64,000 bases of DNA, taken from positions 496,001 to 560,000 of the forward strand of contig KN805373.1 in the NCBI GenBank assembly GCA_000818945.1. Reading direction: 5' to 3'. Shown here in pieces: positions 20,683-30,662 of this stretch. The stretch comes from Schizochytrium sp. CCTCC M209059. Taxonomy: Eukaryota; Sar; Bigyra; Thraustochytrida; Thraustochytriidae. The stretch's first letter is position 1. Every line of letters begins with the position of its first letter. The position numbers and the translations under genes are program-made. The notes under the pieces were generated by a model, which saw only the letters and a program-made list of their open reading frames with translations, did no database searches and had not been told where the DNA came from.

Positions 20683-22392
20683 TGCTTGTTTGTTTGCAAA
20701 CCCGCGCGAACCCAAACCCGCGCGCGGAAACCCTGGCCTCTCGCTGCTCCTCGCGCCGCGGCGCCGAGGCCCGGCGAGGGAGGGCGCGCGCCTCCGGGCC
20801 GTTGGTCGCCACCCGTTGAAGTTGCGGTGCCGCAGCAGCGTGCATCTCCGACGCTGCCGCGGCGTATCGACCGGCAGGCACGGGCGGCGGGCGGGAAACG
20901 CGCCGGGCCGCCTCGTTTCCTCCCCTCCGAGTCCCTCCCTCCCTCCCGTACGCGCGCGCCAGTCAAGTCGAGTCGAGCCGAGTCAAGTCAAGACAGAGAA
21001 CGTGGCGGAATTTGCAATCTTCGCTTCGTCTCCTCCTCGTACCAACTAACTGCGCATACCTGCGGAGGAGGGAGGGAGACGAAATGAAACCTCCACCTTC
21101 TCTCGCCTCCGCTTCCGCTGCCGCCGGCGTACAGCCTGCCTGCCGACCGACTGACCCTCCGTGACCGTGCCCATCTAAGGACGTACGCACGCAGCACCAG
21201 CGTCCTCGCGCAGCAATCGCAGGCGTGCAAAGCCGATCGTGCAAGCCATGCAAAGCGATGCAAGTCATGCGAGCGGAGCAAGAAATGCAAGCGAGCGATG
21301 GCAAGACCATGCAAAGCCAAGCCATGCAAAGCCAAGCGATGCCAAGCAACGCAAGCGAAGCCAGTGCGGCAGTTCTTCCTACGGCCAGAGCCTGCGGGCT
21401 GTGTTTTCCTGTCGCCTTAACTCGCACTCTGGGCGCGTATTGTTGCGACCTCGCCGTTAAGGTGGTCTGCCCCGCCGGTCGCTTTCCCTCCGCCGTCTTC
21501 GCACTTCTACCGTCAAAACACAACAAGCTGGGCTCGCGTGGCGCGCCGGCCGTATCTTCGCCCCGCCGCTGGCCGCAGCCGCCCGCTGCCGCCGGAGGCC
21601 CGCGGGAGGGCGGGCAACTGCAGCAAACTGCGCCATCCCGCGGCAGCTCTTGCGATCGGCTGCGGCGGGGGGGGGAAGAAGGCCGCGGCGAGACAGCGGC
21701 GGGCGGGATGTCCGCCCGGGCAAAGCCGCAGGCGGGGCCGCCATCGGTCTCGAGTCGAGCTTCGCTGCCGGCTACAGCCAGCCGGGCATCCGACCAACCC
21801 CAGCGACGGGGTCCGCGTGGTCGCCAAGACAAACTTGACATACAGACAGACAATGAAAGTAAAAGCCGAAGGCAACAAAAGGCAAGAACCGCGGTCACGC
21901 GCGAGTCTTTCGTGGTCGAGATCGGGCGACTGAAACCTGTGTTTTACTCTCTCTTGTGATATTCGTCTTCTCACGGCACAGATTGGCCTACACTACACCG
22001 CACTGCGCCGCTCCGCTGCATGGGACACATCCCAACGTAACGCAAGGCGCTGGCGAGGCTGGGCAAGATGCACCGTTGGCTGGCCACGGTGGCTGGCTAA
22101 CATACCAAGCTACCAGGCCCAAGCCTCAGCCACCCGTTCATTCGTCTCGCTCAACGTCACGGTCTTCCAGCGGACAGCCAGCTGAGCTCAGATGGCCGCG
22201 GCCGGCCCATACCGCGCGCGCTCTTTCTTCTCCTTGGCTGGAAACGCATCTTCCGCCTTTCTCTCCCGACCAACCAACAAGACGCCGTGAATGGCACCGT
22301 CGGCATGTCCGAGCTTGCCGCGGCCGTACGCACCGCCCCACCCACCCTGGGTGGCAGGAGGACAAAGATGCGCCACCGAGGTCGAGCCGGAG

Positions 22393-22394
<2 letters not shown>

Positions 22395-22442
<48 letters not shown>

Positions 22443-22443
22443 G
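22395..22443. repeat. (AAGC)n microsatellite
   Basis: About twelve perfect AAGC copies, read directly. A related complementary CTTG/CCTG array lies at 32608-32662. Confidence 0.95.
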
Positions 22444-23313
22444 GATTCGACTCGCCTCCCCCACCACGCGTGAGGGCCATACAGGTCAAAACCTGACGAC
22501 GGATGAGGTTACGTACCGGCGGAACCTCACCGGCCAGTGCCCAAGTCATGGCTAAGGCCACCTCGTGCATCACATTAGAGACGCGGCGGGGACCTGCCTG
22601 CCCTGCGGGTTTTGGCGCGCCGGAGAGCGAGATCCGCACTGATTCTACCGTCAATTATCAGCAACTTACCGGGGACGAGAGAGAGGATACGAGGCGAGGG
22701 TGAAGGACCAACAACCTGGTCGGTTGTATGATATCAGCTCGACGAATGGCCTGAAGAAGTAGTCGTAACTTACGCCAGTTCTTTGACGGAGTTGTTCATG
22801 ATAATGTGATCGACCGCGACTCGCGTCGAGAGGTTGATGTACTGCGAAAAAGGAACAATAGAACAACTGGAACGCTGCGAATGCTGTCCAGCTGAGCCTG
22901 AGCCTGAGCCTGAGACATCCGTCCTCACCCTCACACGTGCTTTTTTTCGTTTTTGCTCCTCTCTTGAAAGACTCGAGCTCGAGCTGGCTGCTTCGTTGTG
23001 CTCTATTTCGGGCAATGGCGATTGACGCATTGATAAACAAAAGTCGGGATAATTTGCCGTAAGATTCAAAAGAGACAAAATGGGCCAGCAGATTTTGCGC
23101 TGCGATCAAGCAATTCTTCTTAGAATTCAAGGTCGAGAGCCCAGAAGAACTTGTCCGTACACAATTGTAGCAGCTTACAAAAGCACCAAGGCTTAGAAAC
23201 AGCATGAGCAGAACCTAGTCATCTGAAACGTCAATGCATATCTGGTTCACAGTGTCTCACCCTCGGGGGGCGCGTCCTCCTCGAAGAGAAAGTTACACCT
23301 GAATACTAACACC

Positions 23314-23470
23314 GTGGATGAACGAGCGTTGAGCGCTGTGAACACGTATGATGGAGGCAAAGACCCACTTACGATCAATGACATAAAGAACATGCCGGCA
23401 GGGAAGCGACAAGAATGGGAAGAATCTCTTCAACGAGAATACTCAAATCTGATACTGTGGCCTGCTTCGG
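23314..23470 (+). pseudogene. Possible Ty1/copia polyprotein fragment (start of reverse transcriptase)
   Basis: The frame reads KDPLTINDIKNMPAG, then EWEESLQREYSNLI, before it breaks. This resembles the stretch of copia polyproteins just before the reverse transcriptase (pattern P-x-T, alanine-rich turn, W-x-EAM-x-EY-x-SL). It is short, with no supporting long terminal repeats seen, so it is at best a remnant. Confidence 0.35.
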
Positions 23471-23945
23471 TGCTGAGGAAGCGACAAAGTCTTGCATGAA
23501 AAGCTTCTGCGCGTCAGAGAGCTCGGACTCCTTGAGGTCCTCTTCGTCACCATCAGTGTGCTCAATACACTCGCGTTGGACATTTCTGTGTCATCGACAA
23601 CGCATGCACAACTTGTGCGTTGAAGGACAAAGTCTTTGTATTTCTCTCAAGAGTGACGTAGACATGTCTATGCCAACGACGACATCAGTTCAAATACTTC
23701 GTTCCGTCATGATGAGGCTGCCATCACCCTGACGCCAGGAGACAAGTTAAGGTAGACTTGTGCAAACCTGACTTGCCAGACCAAGCCGACGCAAAATATG
23801 TCTGACCAGGCTGAAGCATCTTACGTCTCAAGAGGGACGTCTTCTTCCGTTGTTTTTAAATAAGGGAGAGAAAAGTCGCTGTAAGTAACTTTTCTTTACG
23901 AGGCCACCTCTACCTTGATGCTTCGCCGGCAGCATCCTATATCTT

Positions 23946-24143
23946 CTACGCCCGGCGTGATCGCCACAACAAAATCGAGGACCTTCCTTCGGAGGCTCCG
24001 ACCTTAGTTATGACTTGTATGGAGTACGCATCAGCATGCGCAACACTATTGTATTTCTCGACCAAGATGACCTCGAGCACCACGCGCGCACTGTACCGGT
24101 CGAGCTCGCCGTCGTACTGCAAAACGGTGACACGTAGAATCAA
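23946..24143 (-). pseudogene. Possible Ty1/copia reverse-transcriptase fragment, inverted
   Basis: The minus-strand frame reads YDGELDRYSARVVLEVILVE followed by KYNSVAHADAYS. This is similar in spacing to the DG-x-x-x-RYKARLVA-x-GF-x-Q-x-x-GVDY-x-x-TFSPV block that follows the fragment above in intact copia elements. It lies on the opposite strand from the other fragment, so the copy would be rearranged. The similarity was judged by eye only. Confidence 0.35.
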
Positions 24144-24696
24144 GACGTGCGCGCGAGCACTTGGCGCCTCCTGCGGAAAAAAAAAAAATCACAATTGCAG
24201 GGAGACCATGATGACGACGAGTGACGAAGGTCTGGTTTTGCAGGTTAACACCAATGGCAGAGGTTGCGGCTCGCTTTGCTTTGTGCTTGATATTCGAGAC
24301 ATCCTGCACGCAATATCTCAATTGCACAATCTTTGCAAGGCTCGTGGACGATAGGCACGATTTGCGACGAAAGGACTCGCGCTGCTCACATCTTTGCTGT
24401 AGAGATCGCACCTGTTTTCCTTCTGACTTCTCCGCACACCTCCCTTTTTGCCAACTAGTCCTGTAACCATACACATTATCCCACGATGTGAGGGATCTTT
24501 ACGGGAGGTATAGTTATAGTCCCTTGAGATCCGACCTAGCAGTACCATTCGCGCTTACCAGACTCGGAAATATAGACTTTGTGGGTGAAGTAAGGGAGAG
24601 ACGCACGTCCATGCTGGAAATGCTGGCCAAAGCAACACAACTTGCAAACACGAAAGGCCTGCAACCTCGCGATTGAGGGAATCGCGCACTGCGATC

Positions 24697-25449
24697 ATGG
24701 ACGGGGTGAATGATGACCGAAAGGCCGGCAAGGCGCAGCTATGGAGCTCGCACATCCGCGTGGAGGGAGTTGTGTTGAAAGGGTGTGTGAACTTGATCAT
24801 GCTCGGGTTGATGTCTTGGTACGTGTATGAAGTTCGCGACACGCAGTGGACATGCACCGCAGACATGGAGCTCTCCTTGTGCATTTTCAGGTATTTTATG
24901 GCCGGGGCGGCGGCGCTATTCCTCCTGCCGTACCTGAACGAGGCATTCATGGTCAACGCAACGCTGCTCGCTGCCCTCGAAGGCAAGTCTGAAGTCCTCG
25001 TTGGCCGACGAGGTGAGGTTCTGGCCGTCAACGAGATGGGCAAAGTCTACTTTAATGGGTCGTCTTGGCGAGTGTATGGTGGCGTTATCGTCGCATTGTT
25101 CAAACTTCCAGCAAGACTTTTAGGATCCCTCGGTCAAGTACGCAAGGGAGTGCATCAGCTACTGGTCCTGGTGGACGTGGTGCAGACAGTTACGCTGCCC
25201 TTTTTTGCCGTACTTTTCGTGATCACCTCTACGACACCCACGGAAATTTTTATCAACTTCATTATCGCGCAGTCGCTTGCACGCATCGATGATGAAATCG
25301 TTTTGCTCATCGTGAACCGCAAAAGCCACGTACATTCGATCTTGACTCCTTTTTTCGTAAAGCGTGACCGCGTCCCGCGTGACGTAAGCCAGTTTATTGA
25401 ACAGGGTGAAACACCGCCTCGGGTGCTCGTTGCGTATGGTCTCGTGTAA
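24697..25449 (+). CDS. Unrecognised multi-pass membrane protein
   Basis: 250 residues from the ATG at 24697. I do not recognise the family. Hydrophobic segments occur near residues 27-48 (VVLKGCVNLIMLGLMSWYVY), 66-90 (CIFRYFMAGAAALFLLPYLN), 130-150, 165-190 (LLVLVDVVQTVTLPFFAVLF) and 195-220 (INFIIAQSLARIDDEIVLLI), so four or five helices are likely. A soluble tail rich in charged residues follows. There is no signal peptide and no obvious catalytic motif. It ends 171 bases before the 3' end of the convergent phosphatase gene. An upstream exon is possible because the preceding region has unexplained splice-like signals. Confidence 0.6.
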   Translation: MDGVNDDRKAGKAQLWSSHIRVEGVVLKGCVNLIMLGLMSWYVYEVRDTQWTCTADMELSLCIFRYFMAGAAALFLLPYLNEAFMVNATLLAALEGKSEVLVGRRGEVLAVNEMGKVYFNGSSWRVYGGVIVALFKLPARLLGSLGQVRKGVHQLLVLVDVVQTVTLPFFAVLFVITSTTPTEIFINFIIAQSLARIDDEIVLLIVNRKSHVHSILTPFFVKRDRVPRDVSQFIEQGETPPRVLVAYGLV

Positions 25450-25620
25450 GACACTTAATGTTCTTGTGTTGTTGTGCATGTTTAACTTTGACAAGATCGA
25501 AAGCCATGTTATACCATTTTTCGTGCGCTTTCAAGCGGCGATTGCGCGCGGCGGAGCTTTTGGGATGTTGTAGAAACCTCAATGATCAACTCGAGACTGC
25601 GACTGGAGAGAAAAATTTAC

Positions 25621-27606
25621 TTACAGGAGAGCTACGAGATCGTTGTCGGTAAAAGACCGACGATGTATCCAGGTAGAATCAATGACATCCTCGGTGCGGG
25701 AATCGTGAAATTCGATGCGGGCCGATGTGGCGTTGACGAGATCGACGAGGGCAGCGCCCCACATTCTGTCTTCTGCGAAAACAAACTTGGGGTCTGCTTT
25801 CTTGCTGATTGGGGAAAACGCATAGCCACCCGCCCCAACGACAAAGTGTTGCACGCCACCGTCGCCAGCGTCTCTACACTTGCCGCCAACCAAGTGGGAA
25901 CACGTGCGTTGGTACGAGTGATGATGACCCCAAAATGCCATGTCAACGCCATACTTGCTCATGAGAGGCTCGATATAGGCCTGAAGCGTAAAAGCGAGTT
26001 TGTCGTGATCTCCCTGAAAGTCAGACGAGACGTACATGGGACGGTGGCCCATGAAAATAAGCCAAGGCGTCTTGGTGCGGTCTACGGCGGCAAGGTCATT
26101 TTCGATCCATTCATATTGAGGCGATTCTGGATCAAGCGTATGCTCGGTTGAAATCATAGTAATGTGAGCCAAGCCGTGATCGAATGAGTACCAGGGGCGG
26201 TCACGAATGTCGCTTGCGCGTTGGTCAAAGGGTCCATTTTGGGCGCGCGCCGAGAGGTCGGGCTGTCCAGAGAATGGGAAAAAAGTGGCATAAGGAATGC
26301 CGCACTCGCCCTGGCTGTCTGTACCGGGAATGGCGCTCTCGGCCCAGCCCATTTCGTGATTGCCGATACAGGTCATGTAACTCGCTGTAGCCGAGACGTT
26401 CTCGATTTGGTGCAGAAAGTTGTCCCAGAGTGCAAGCGCTCCGGTGGCATAGCTTATGTCTCCAATATGGTTCACGAGAGCCATGTCAGGGTATTGGTCC
26501 AACAGCGCGCGCACAAGTCGGGTTGTATTATGAGCACCGATCTCACCGTGACCAGAATTATCCCAGCTGTGCTGCGAAGAGCCGTCGATATCCTCCATGG
26601 ACTGGCCCATATCACCAAAGACAACCATTTGGGTGCGCGAATGAGGGGGACGGACACCGCGGACTTGGCGCGGTGCCGTAGCGACGCCACGTTTGCGGTT
26701 TTCAATCACGTAGGTGGGGTGCTCTTCGGTGGGAAAGACGCCGCGCACAATGGCAACAAGTTGTGTTCCAGGTTGCAGGTAGCCAACCGTGGCAGCAGGC
26801 ATGAGGGCCTGTTCGCAGAGATCCTCGCGCGAGTACGTGAAGGAGTTCTGCGGGGTCTGAGCTGCAAGAAGCGTTCCATTGGGCGCAGCTATGCGCACTT
26901 GCCACTCGCTGGGATCTTGGGCGAGTGAGGGCGCGACGGCCCAGACAAAGCGCAGGGCAGATGGATCATCGACGACTTGAGAAACGCGCACATGGCGAGG
27001 GCGCTCCAACAGAGTGTCTGGGACAACGATGATGGGAGACATGGCCAAGACCTCGGGATATGGTGCGACGCTGGGGGCCACATATGCGATGCGATAGCCC
27101 TGGACGCCAGGGCGAACAAGGATCCGAAAGCTTTCCGTGCCGCTGGTGTGTTTGTGGGTCTGGGGCTTGAATTGAACAGGATACTTTCCGAGAGGCGAGC
27201 ATGGCTCCTTGATGTCCTCGCACGCAAAGACACCAACCCAGTCATGTTTGGTAAGGAAGGAGAGTGAGGACCATGCGACCTCAATCTCGATTTCGTTGCT
27301 TTCGTCGACCACTTTCTTGCTGAGCACGTCGAGGCGCGGTATCGCGTATAGGGAAATCTCTTTCCAGGACAGGAGTGCTTCTCTCCAAGGCGTCGGTGGA
27401 GCGCGGCATCTTTGCGGGACCCTGCTCGCATCCAGTAAGCCCGTTGCGCCGCCGCCTCCGTCCGGGCCGCCGCGGCCGCCGAGGAGCAAGGTCTCGACCT
27501 CTTCGGGCACGCGGAGCGAGGCAGCGGCGACAGGGGTCGGCGCTGCGAGCGCAGCCAGGCACAGCGCCGCCAACGCCAGCGGCAGCGCGGCGTGGAACTT
27601 CTTCAT
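25621..27606 (-). CDS. Purple acid phosphatase (secreted metallophosphoesterase)
   Basis: 661 residues from the ATG at 27606, chosen because MKKFHAALPLALAALCLAAL is a clean signal peptide. A longer form from 27669 would add a basic stretch before it. A fibronectin-like N-terminal domain precedes the metallophosphoesterase core. All five metal-ligand blocks of plant-type purple acid phosphatases are present in order: GDMG (D332), GDISY, GNHE, FMGHRPM and GHHHSYQR (first His 561). The Tyr in GDISY is the expected Fe(III) ligand that gives the purple colour. The enzyme hydrolyses phosphomonoesters outside the cell or in acidic vesicles, probably for phosphate scavenging. Its length fits the high-molecular-weight plant and stramenopile class. 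Confidence 0.93.
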   Translation of the reverse strand: MKKFHAALPLALAALCLAALAAPTPVAAASLRVPEEVETLLLGGRGGPDGGGGATGLLDASRVPQRCRAPPTPWREALLSWKEISLYAIPRLDVLSKKVVDESNEIEIEVAWSSLSFLTKHDWVGVFACEDIKEPCSPLGKYPVQFKPQTHKHTSGTESFRILVRPGVQGYRIAYVAPSVAPYPEVLAMSPIIVVPDTLLERPRHVRVSQVVDDPSALRFVWAVAPSLAQDPSEWQVRIAAPNGTLLAAQTPQNSFTYSREDLCEQALMPAATVGYLQPGTQLVAIVRGVFPTEEHPTYVIENRKRGVATAPRQVRGVRPPHSRTQMVVFGDMGQSMEDIDGSSQHSWDNSGHGEIGAHNTTRLVRALLDQYPDMALVNHIGDISYATGALALWDNFLHQIENVSATASYMTCIGNHEMGWAESAIPGTDSQGECGIPYATFFPFSGQPDLSARAQNGPFDQRASDIRDRPWYSFDHGLAHITMISTEHTLDPESPQYEWIENDLAAVDRTKTPWLIFMGHRPMYVSSDFQGDHDKLAFTLQAYIEPLMSKYGVDMAFWGHHHSYQRTCSHLVGGKCRDAGDGGVQHFVVGAGGYAFSPISKKADPKFVFAEDRMWGAALVDLVNATSARIEFHDSRTEDVIDSTWIHRRSFTDNDLVALL

Positions 27607-27669
27607 CGAGACGCGCACGTCGAGCACGCGTCGCGTCTTTTTCCTTCGTTTGCCGTTCTGTTGCTTCAT

Positions 27670-28144
27670 TCGGCTCACAGCCAGGCGGAAATGGAGCAGA
27701 AGGAAGGAAGGAAGGAAGGAAGGAGAAGACAGAGATTTTTTGGCAAACCGAAGCGAGCGTCAGAGGATGCGCCGCGTGCAAGCTACTTCTGGCTGGCCAG
27801 GGTGCTGGTCTAGGTCAAACCAGAGCAGGGGGGCGAAGGCGCAGCGAGGTTATCTTCTGGCTTCATCATGGCAAGGCTGTGAAGCTACGCTCATTGTGTA
27901 GGCTGAAGAAAAGGTAGAGATATTTCTTCTGGACAGGTCACTCACTGGTCATGGTGGTAGCCAACCAGAAGATCATCCATCCAATTACGCCTATACTTTG
28001 GCATGTCATCCAAAAAAAAAAGGAAACTAAGTAACTTAGAGAGCGATCTGTGATTTGATCAGCGTCGCTAGCTAGAATCTCGTCCCATCGTTCTTCATTT
28101 TTTTTTTTCGGCTCTACTGATAAGACGCCACCAAGGTCAATTCA
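27670..28144. other. Spacer between phosphatase and S2P genes
   Basis: Promoter side of the phosphatase gene with a GGAA array near 27701-27725, an A homopolymer at 28012-28022 and a T homopolymer near 28099. No gene is seen. Confidence 0.5.
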
Positions 28145-29310
28145 TCAGAGCGGCGAGACAAATAGTTTACAGAGACGTGCACCATCGAGAAAAGGAATCG
28201 GCAGCAAGTTGACCTGCGCCATACCGAGACTAAAGGTGATGACGAGACGCGCAAAGAGATGAAGCTCATCGAGGATGTTGAGAAGTGGCGGTCCCAAAGC
28301 CGACACGTGTCGAGCAATCCGTGAGATGAGCCAGTACCGAGGCCAGGAAGTCTCATCAGCATTATGCAATGCTACATCTTGCAGAGCATGTACATATGTT
28401 TGTTTGCTGGGAAATGTAAGCGCCATGGCGAATCCATCCCGTGAGACTATAATGCGTGGGCAAGAGTCTTGGAAATCAGTGTTTGTGGCTGTCAGGGCTT
28501 CGAAGCGAGCCGGAAAGAGTGTAGCTAATCTTTCACTAATGGCATCGCCCTGATACAAATCACGAATTGGAACGTTATTTATTCGAGAGACGAGCATTCC
28601 GTGCGCGAGACCTGCCATTTGAAGAGGGCCTTGGCTTGGCAAGGCGACAACGACAAAATTAAGATCTGACCGAGGCAGAGGAGGCGCGGCGCGCTTCAGC
28701 GCAAGTGCGAGTGCGCTGATGGCGGCCAGTGTCACAAGATTGTGATATACACCGGCGAGAACAATGGACACTCGCGCGTAGAGTGGTTTAGCTCGAAATG
28801 TGGTCTCGTCAAGTCGTGTTTCGGCCGCGAGAGCGCTAACGAGCCTAATATGTGCTTTGAGTCCGAATGCGCGTGCAGCAAGACAATGCCCAAGCTCGCT
28901 GCGTGTGAGCATGGGATGAATGAGAAGGCATGTGAGTCTCGATGTTCACGGAGGCGGCGCGCTTTGGAAAAGAAAGATGTGACTTACTGTGCGCCAAGGA
29001 CGAGTACTAGTGCTGCAGCGAGACAAGGAAGCGAGCGAGTTATTGGCAGGGAGATCACGAGGGTGCCCATCTCATGGACCGATAGAAGGAGTTCATGGAG
29101 CGCTGTTGCGAGCGCAGTGGTAAGGTCGTCCTTTTCGTCGTGAACTTTCCTCACGTCATGGCTAAACGCGTGGACTTTCTTTGTCCGCGTTTCTGGGCGG
29201 CCCGGAAGTCTGTGCACCTCGGCAGCGAGGCTAGCCACTGCAAAGGCGCAGACAATGATGGATCCGCCGAGAAACCATGCCTGCCCAAGCCATCGTGCGA
29301 ACCTTGACAT
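28145..29310 (-). CDS. Site-2 intramembrane metalloprotease (S2P/MBTPS2 family), two exons
   Basis: Exon 1 is 29310 down to 28988 and exon 2 is 28898 down to 28145. The 89-base intron has a GTAAGT donor and an ACGCAG acceptor. Splicing recreates a His codon and the zinc motif HELGH at residues 108-112 (LGAHELGHCLAARAFG); neither exon alone has it. The 358-residue product has a first membrane helix near residues 10-30, a PDZ-like insert around GLAHGMLVSRINNVPI, and the second S2P motif with the metal-binding Asp in NLLPIPFLDG. Family members cut membrane-anchored transcription factors such as SREBP within the bilayer, in Golgi or ER. The protein is shorter than the roughly 520-residue human enzyme and lacks its Cys-rich luminal insert. 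Confidence 0.9.
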
Positions 29311-30011
29311 GCCTGTTTACCCTGCTTCGTCCAAAGCCTCGGCTCGCTGAAAAGGAGAGATTTTTATTTATAAATAGAGAGAGTGCGAGAGGGGGGTTTG
29401 ATGAGCCGAACGACGGACGGCGGCAAGAGAAAATAACGAACGTGGAGTGCACATATACGTAGTATAGGAGGAGATCTAGTTTGAGAAAGAATGACATCAA
29501 AATGCTTTGTGAGTTTAGTAGCTGCTTGGGCACAGGGGCCTCTGCGGTCGATGTGAAGTGCACGCGCGCAACGCAAACAAAGCGCGACGCGAGCAAATCT
29601 GATGAATTCGACTCCTAAAGCAGGCAGAGGCGGCTGCGCAAGCAAGCAAGCAAGCAGGCGTAGGCGTCTGTGTGCTTGTGTGTGTTTAGATTTTGGTGAG
29701 ATACACTGCCCTGTTCCGCGCTTGCACGAGAGTCGCGCTCAGCGTAAGGCTGGCTGGCCCGGGCGCGCGGCGGAACAGCGGATGTCCGGCTGCGCAAAGC
29801 ATCGCTTCATTTTCCTGGACTTGGCAGGGGTAAAGGACGGCAATGCAGTGCGAGCGCAGATCCGCGGACTCGCTCCATGGTTCGTTCGGTCGTGGTCAAG
29901 TGATTGCTTGACTTCTCGCAAGTGTTGATTGATTGCTTTGGACCAAACGCTTTTTTGGGGGGGTGGAGGGAGGGGGCGAAGACGGGAGAGAAGGGCTGGC
30001 CATCTCTCAAT
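29311..30011. other. Spacer between S2P and Mpv17 genes
   Basis: Contains a short CAAG array (29639-29657) and a G homopolymer near 29957. No supported gene. Confidence 0.5.
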
Positions 30012-30662
30012 TTAGGCTAGTGCTACAGCCGGGGAGACCGGTACATCCGTGGGGATCTCGAAGCTTATTGAGGGAAGGTCGAGCCACTTCTTGAAGTCGA
30101 AGTCCGGAGCGCCATGGTGGTGGAGATGATCGAGAACAATGTTCCAGATGAGGTTGGCGACGGCGACGAAGCAAACGCGCTGGCTCTGGGGCACAACGCT
30201 AAAGGTAAAGGTGTTGACCGGGAGCCAGATGAGGAGAAGACTCTGCATGATGGTGGAGAACTGCTCACACATGTCCTCCATGGATCTGCTGATGGTCTTG
30301 CCCTCGACCGCGCCCGTCCAAAGGAAAAAGGTGGGCAGGTAAAGAAGGGGCGAGTGGACCAGGTTGTCAAGAAGACTGCTGGCGACACCCTCGCCGAGCG
30401 GCTTGCGCTTGACAACGGCGGGGAGGATCCGGGGGTAAAGCTGGAAGAGCTTAAAGTTGACGCGCGAGTAGAAGGCGCTAAAGGTGGCCATGCTAAGCAT
30501 GCGGTTGGTGTCGAAGGTCGCGAGCGTCTTGCCCTCGATGCCAAACTGGCAGACGGCGTCACCGGTCATACCGAGGAGACCGGCGGTGACCGCGTTGGTA
30601 ATGACGGGGCGGTCGACGAGGAGCTTGTTGTAGCGCGCGATGGCAGGGCGTATTGCCAGCAT
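30012..30662 (-). CDS. Mpv17/PMP22 family inner-membrane protein
   Basis: 216 residues, intronless, ATG at 30662. It begins RYNKLLVDRPVITNAVTAG, the usual first helix of the family. It contains GDAVCQ, the TFDTNRMLSMATFSAFYS turn, and the diagnostic C-terminal block with Trp and Pro (WLPVNTFTFSVVPQSQRVCF followed by NLIWNIVLDH). Four membrane helices are predicted. Members form small channels in the mitochondrial inner membrane or the peroxisome. The usual YLS-like ending of the last motif is replaced by DHLHHHG. The compartment cannot be read from the sequence. Confidence 0.9.
   Translation of the reverse strand: MLAIRPAIARYNKLLVDRPVITNAVTAGLLGMTGDAVCQFGIEGKTLATFDTNRMLSMATFSAFYSRVNFKLFQLYPRILPAVVKRKPLGEGVASSLLDNLVHSPLLYLPTFFLWTGAVEGKTISRSMEDMCEQFSTIMQSLLLIWLPVNTFTFSVVPQSQRVCFVAVANLIWNIVLDHLHHHGAPDFDFKKWLDLPSISFEIPTDVPVSPAVALA

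Larger units (their letters stand above)
19888..22660. other. Gene-free, GC-rich spacer with degenerate tandem repeats
   Basis: It contains CCTTG/CCGTG pentamers (20420-20490), interlocking GATTCGAATCGC palindromes (20544-20573), a GGTT array (20655-20682), an ATGCAAAGC-like repeat (21240-21350) and an AAGC array (22395-22443). The many ORFs overlap on both strands and are Arg/Pro/Ser-rich; none shows a domain. Confidence 0.5.
22661..24696. other. Lower-GC region with splice-like signals and decayed coding fragments
   Basis: No long ORF. On the minus strand a 68-base segment (22841 down to 22774) follows a TTCCTTTTTCGCAG acceptor and ends at a GTAAGTT donor. It encodes YINLSTRVAVDHIIMNNSVK and three more residues. 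A second GTAAGTT donor lies at 22679-22673. These look like exons of an unidentified multi-exon gene or of a decayed element. Two copia-like fragments (listed separately) lie further right. Confidence 0.35.

Noticed and set aside
20260..21087. Long overlapping ORFs on both strands upstream of the F-box/RCC1 gene
   Set aside because: Arg/Pro/Ser-rich composition with tandem repeats and no domain; GC-rich DNA lacks stops by chance.
22395..22443. CRISPR-like regular repetition
   Set aside because: A simple tetranucleotide array without spacers, in a eukaryotic genome.
22440..22465. TTCGACT resembling a tRNA T loop
   Set aside because: The flanking five-base stems do not pair and no acceptor stem is found.
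22740..22775. 23-base intron between the GTAAGTT donor at 22773 and the next CAG on the minus strand
   Set aside because: Far shorter than the 89-149 base introns found elsewhere in the window.
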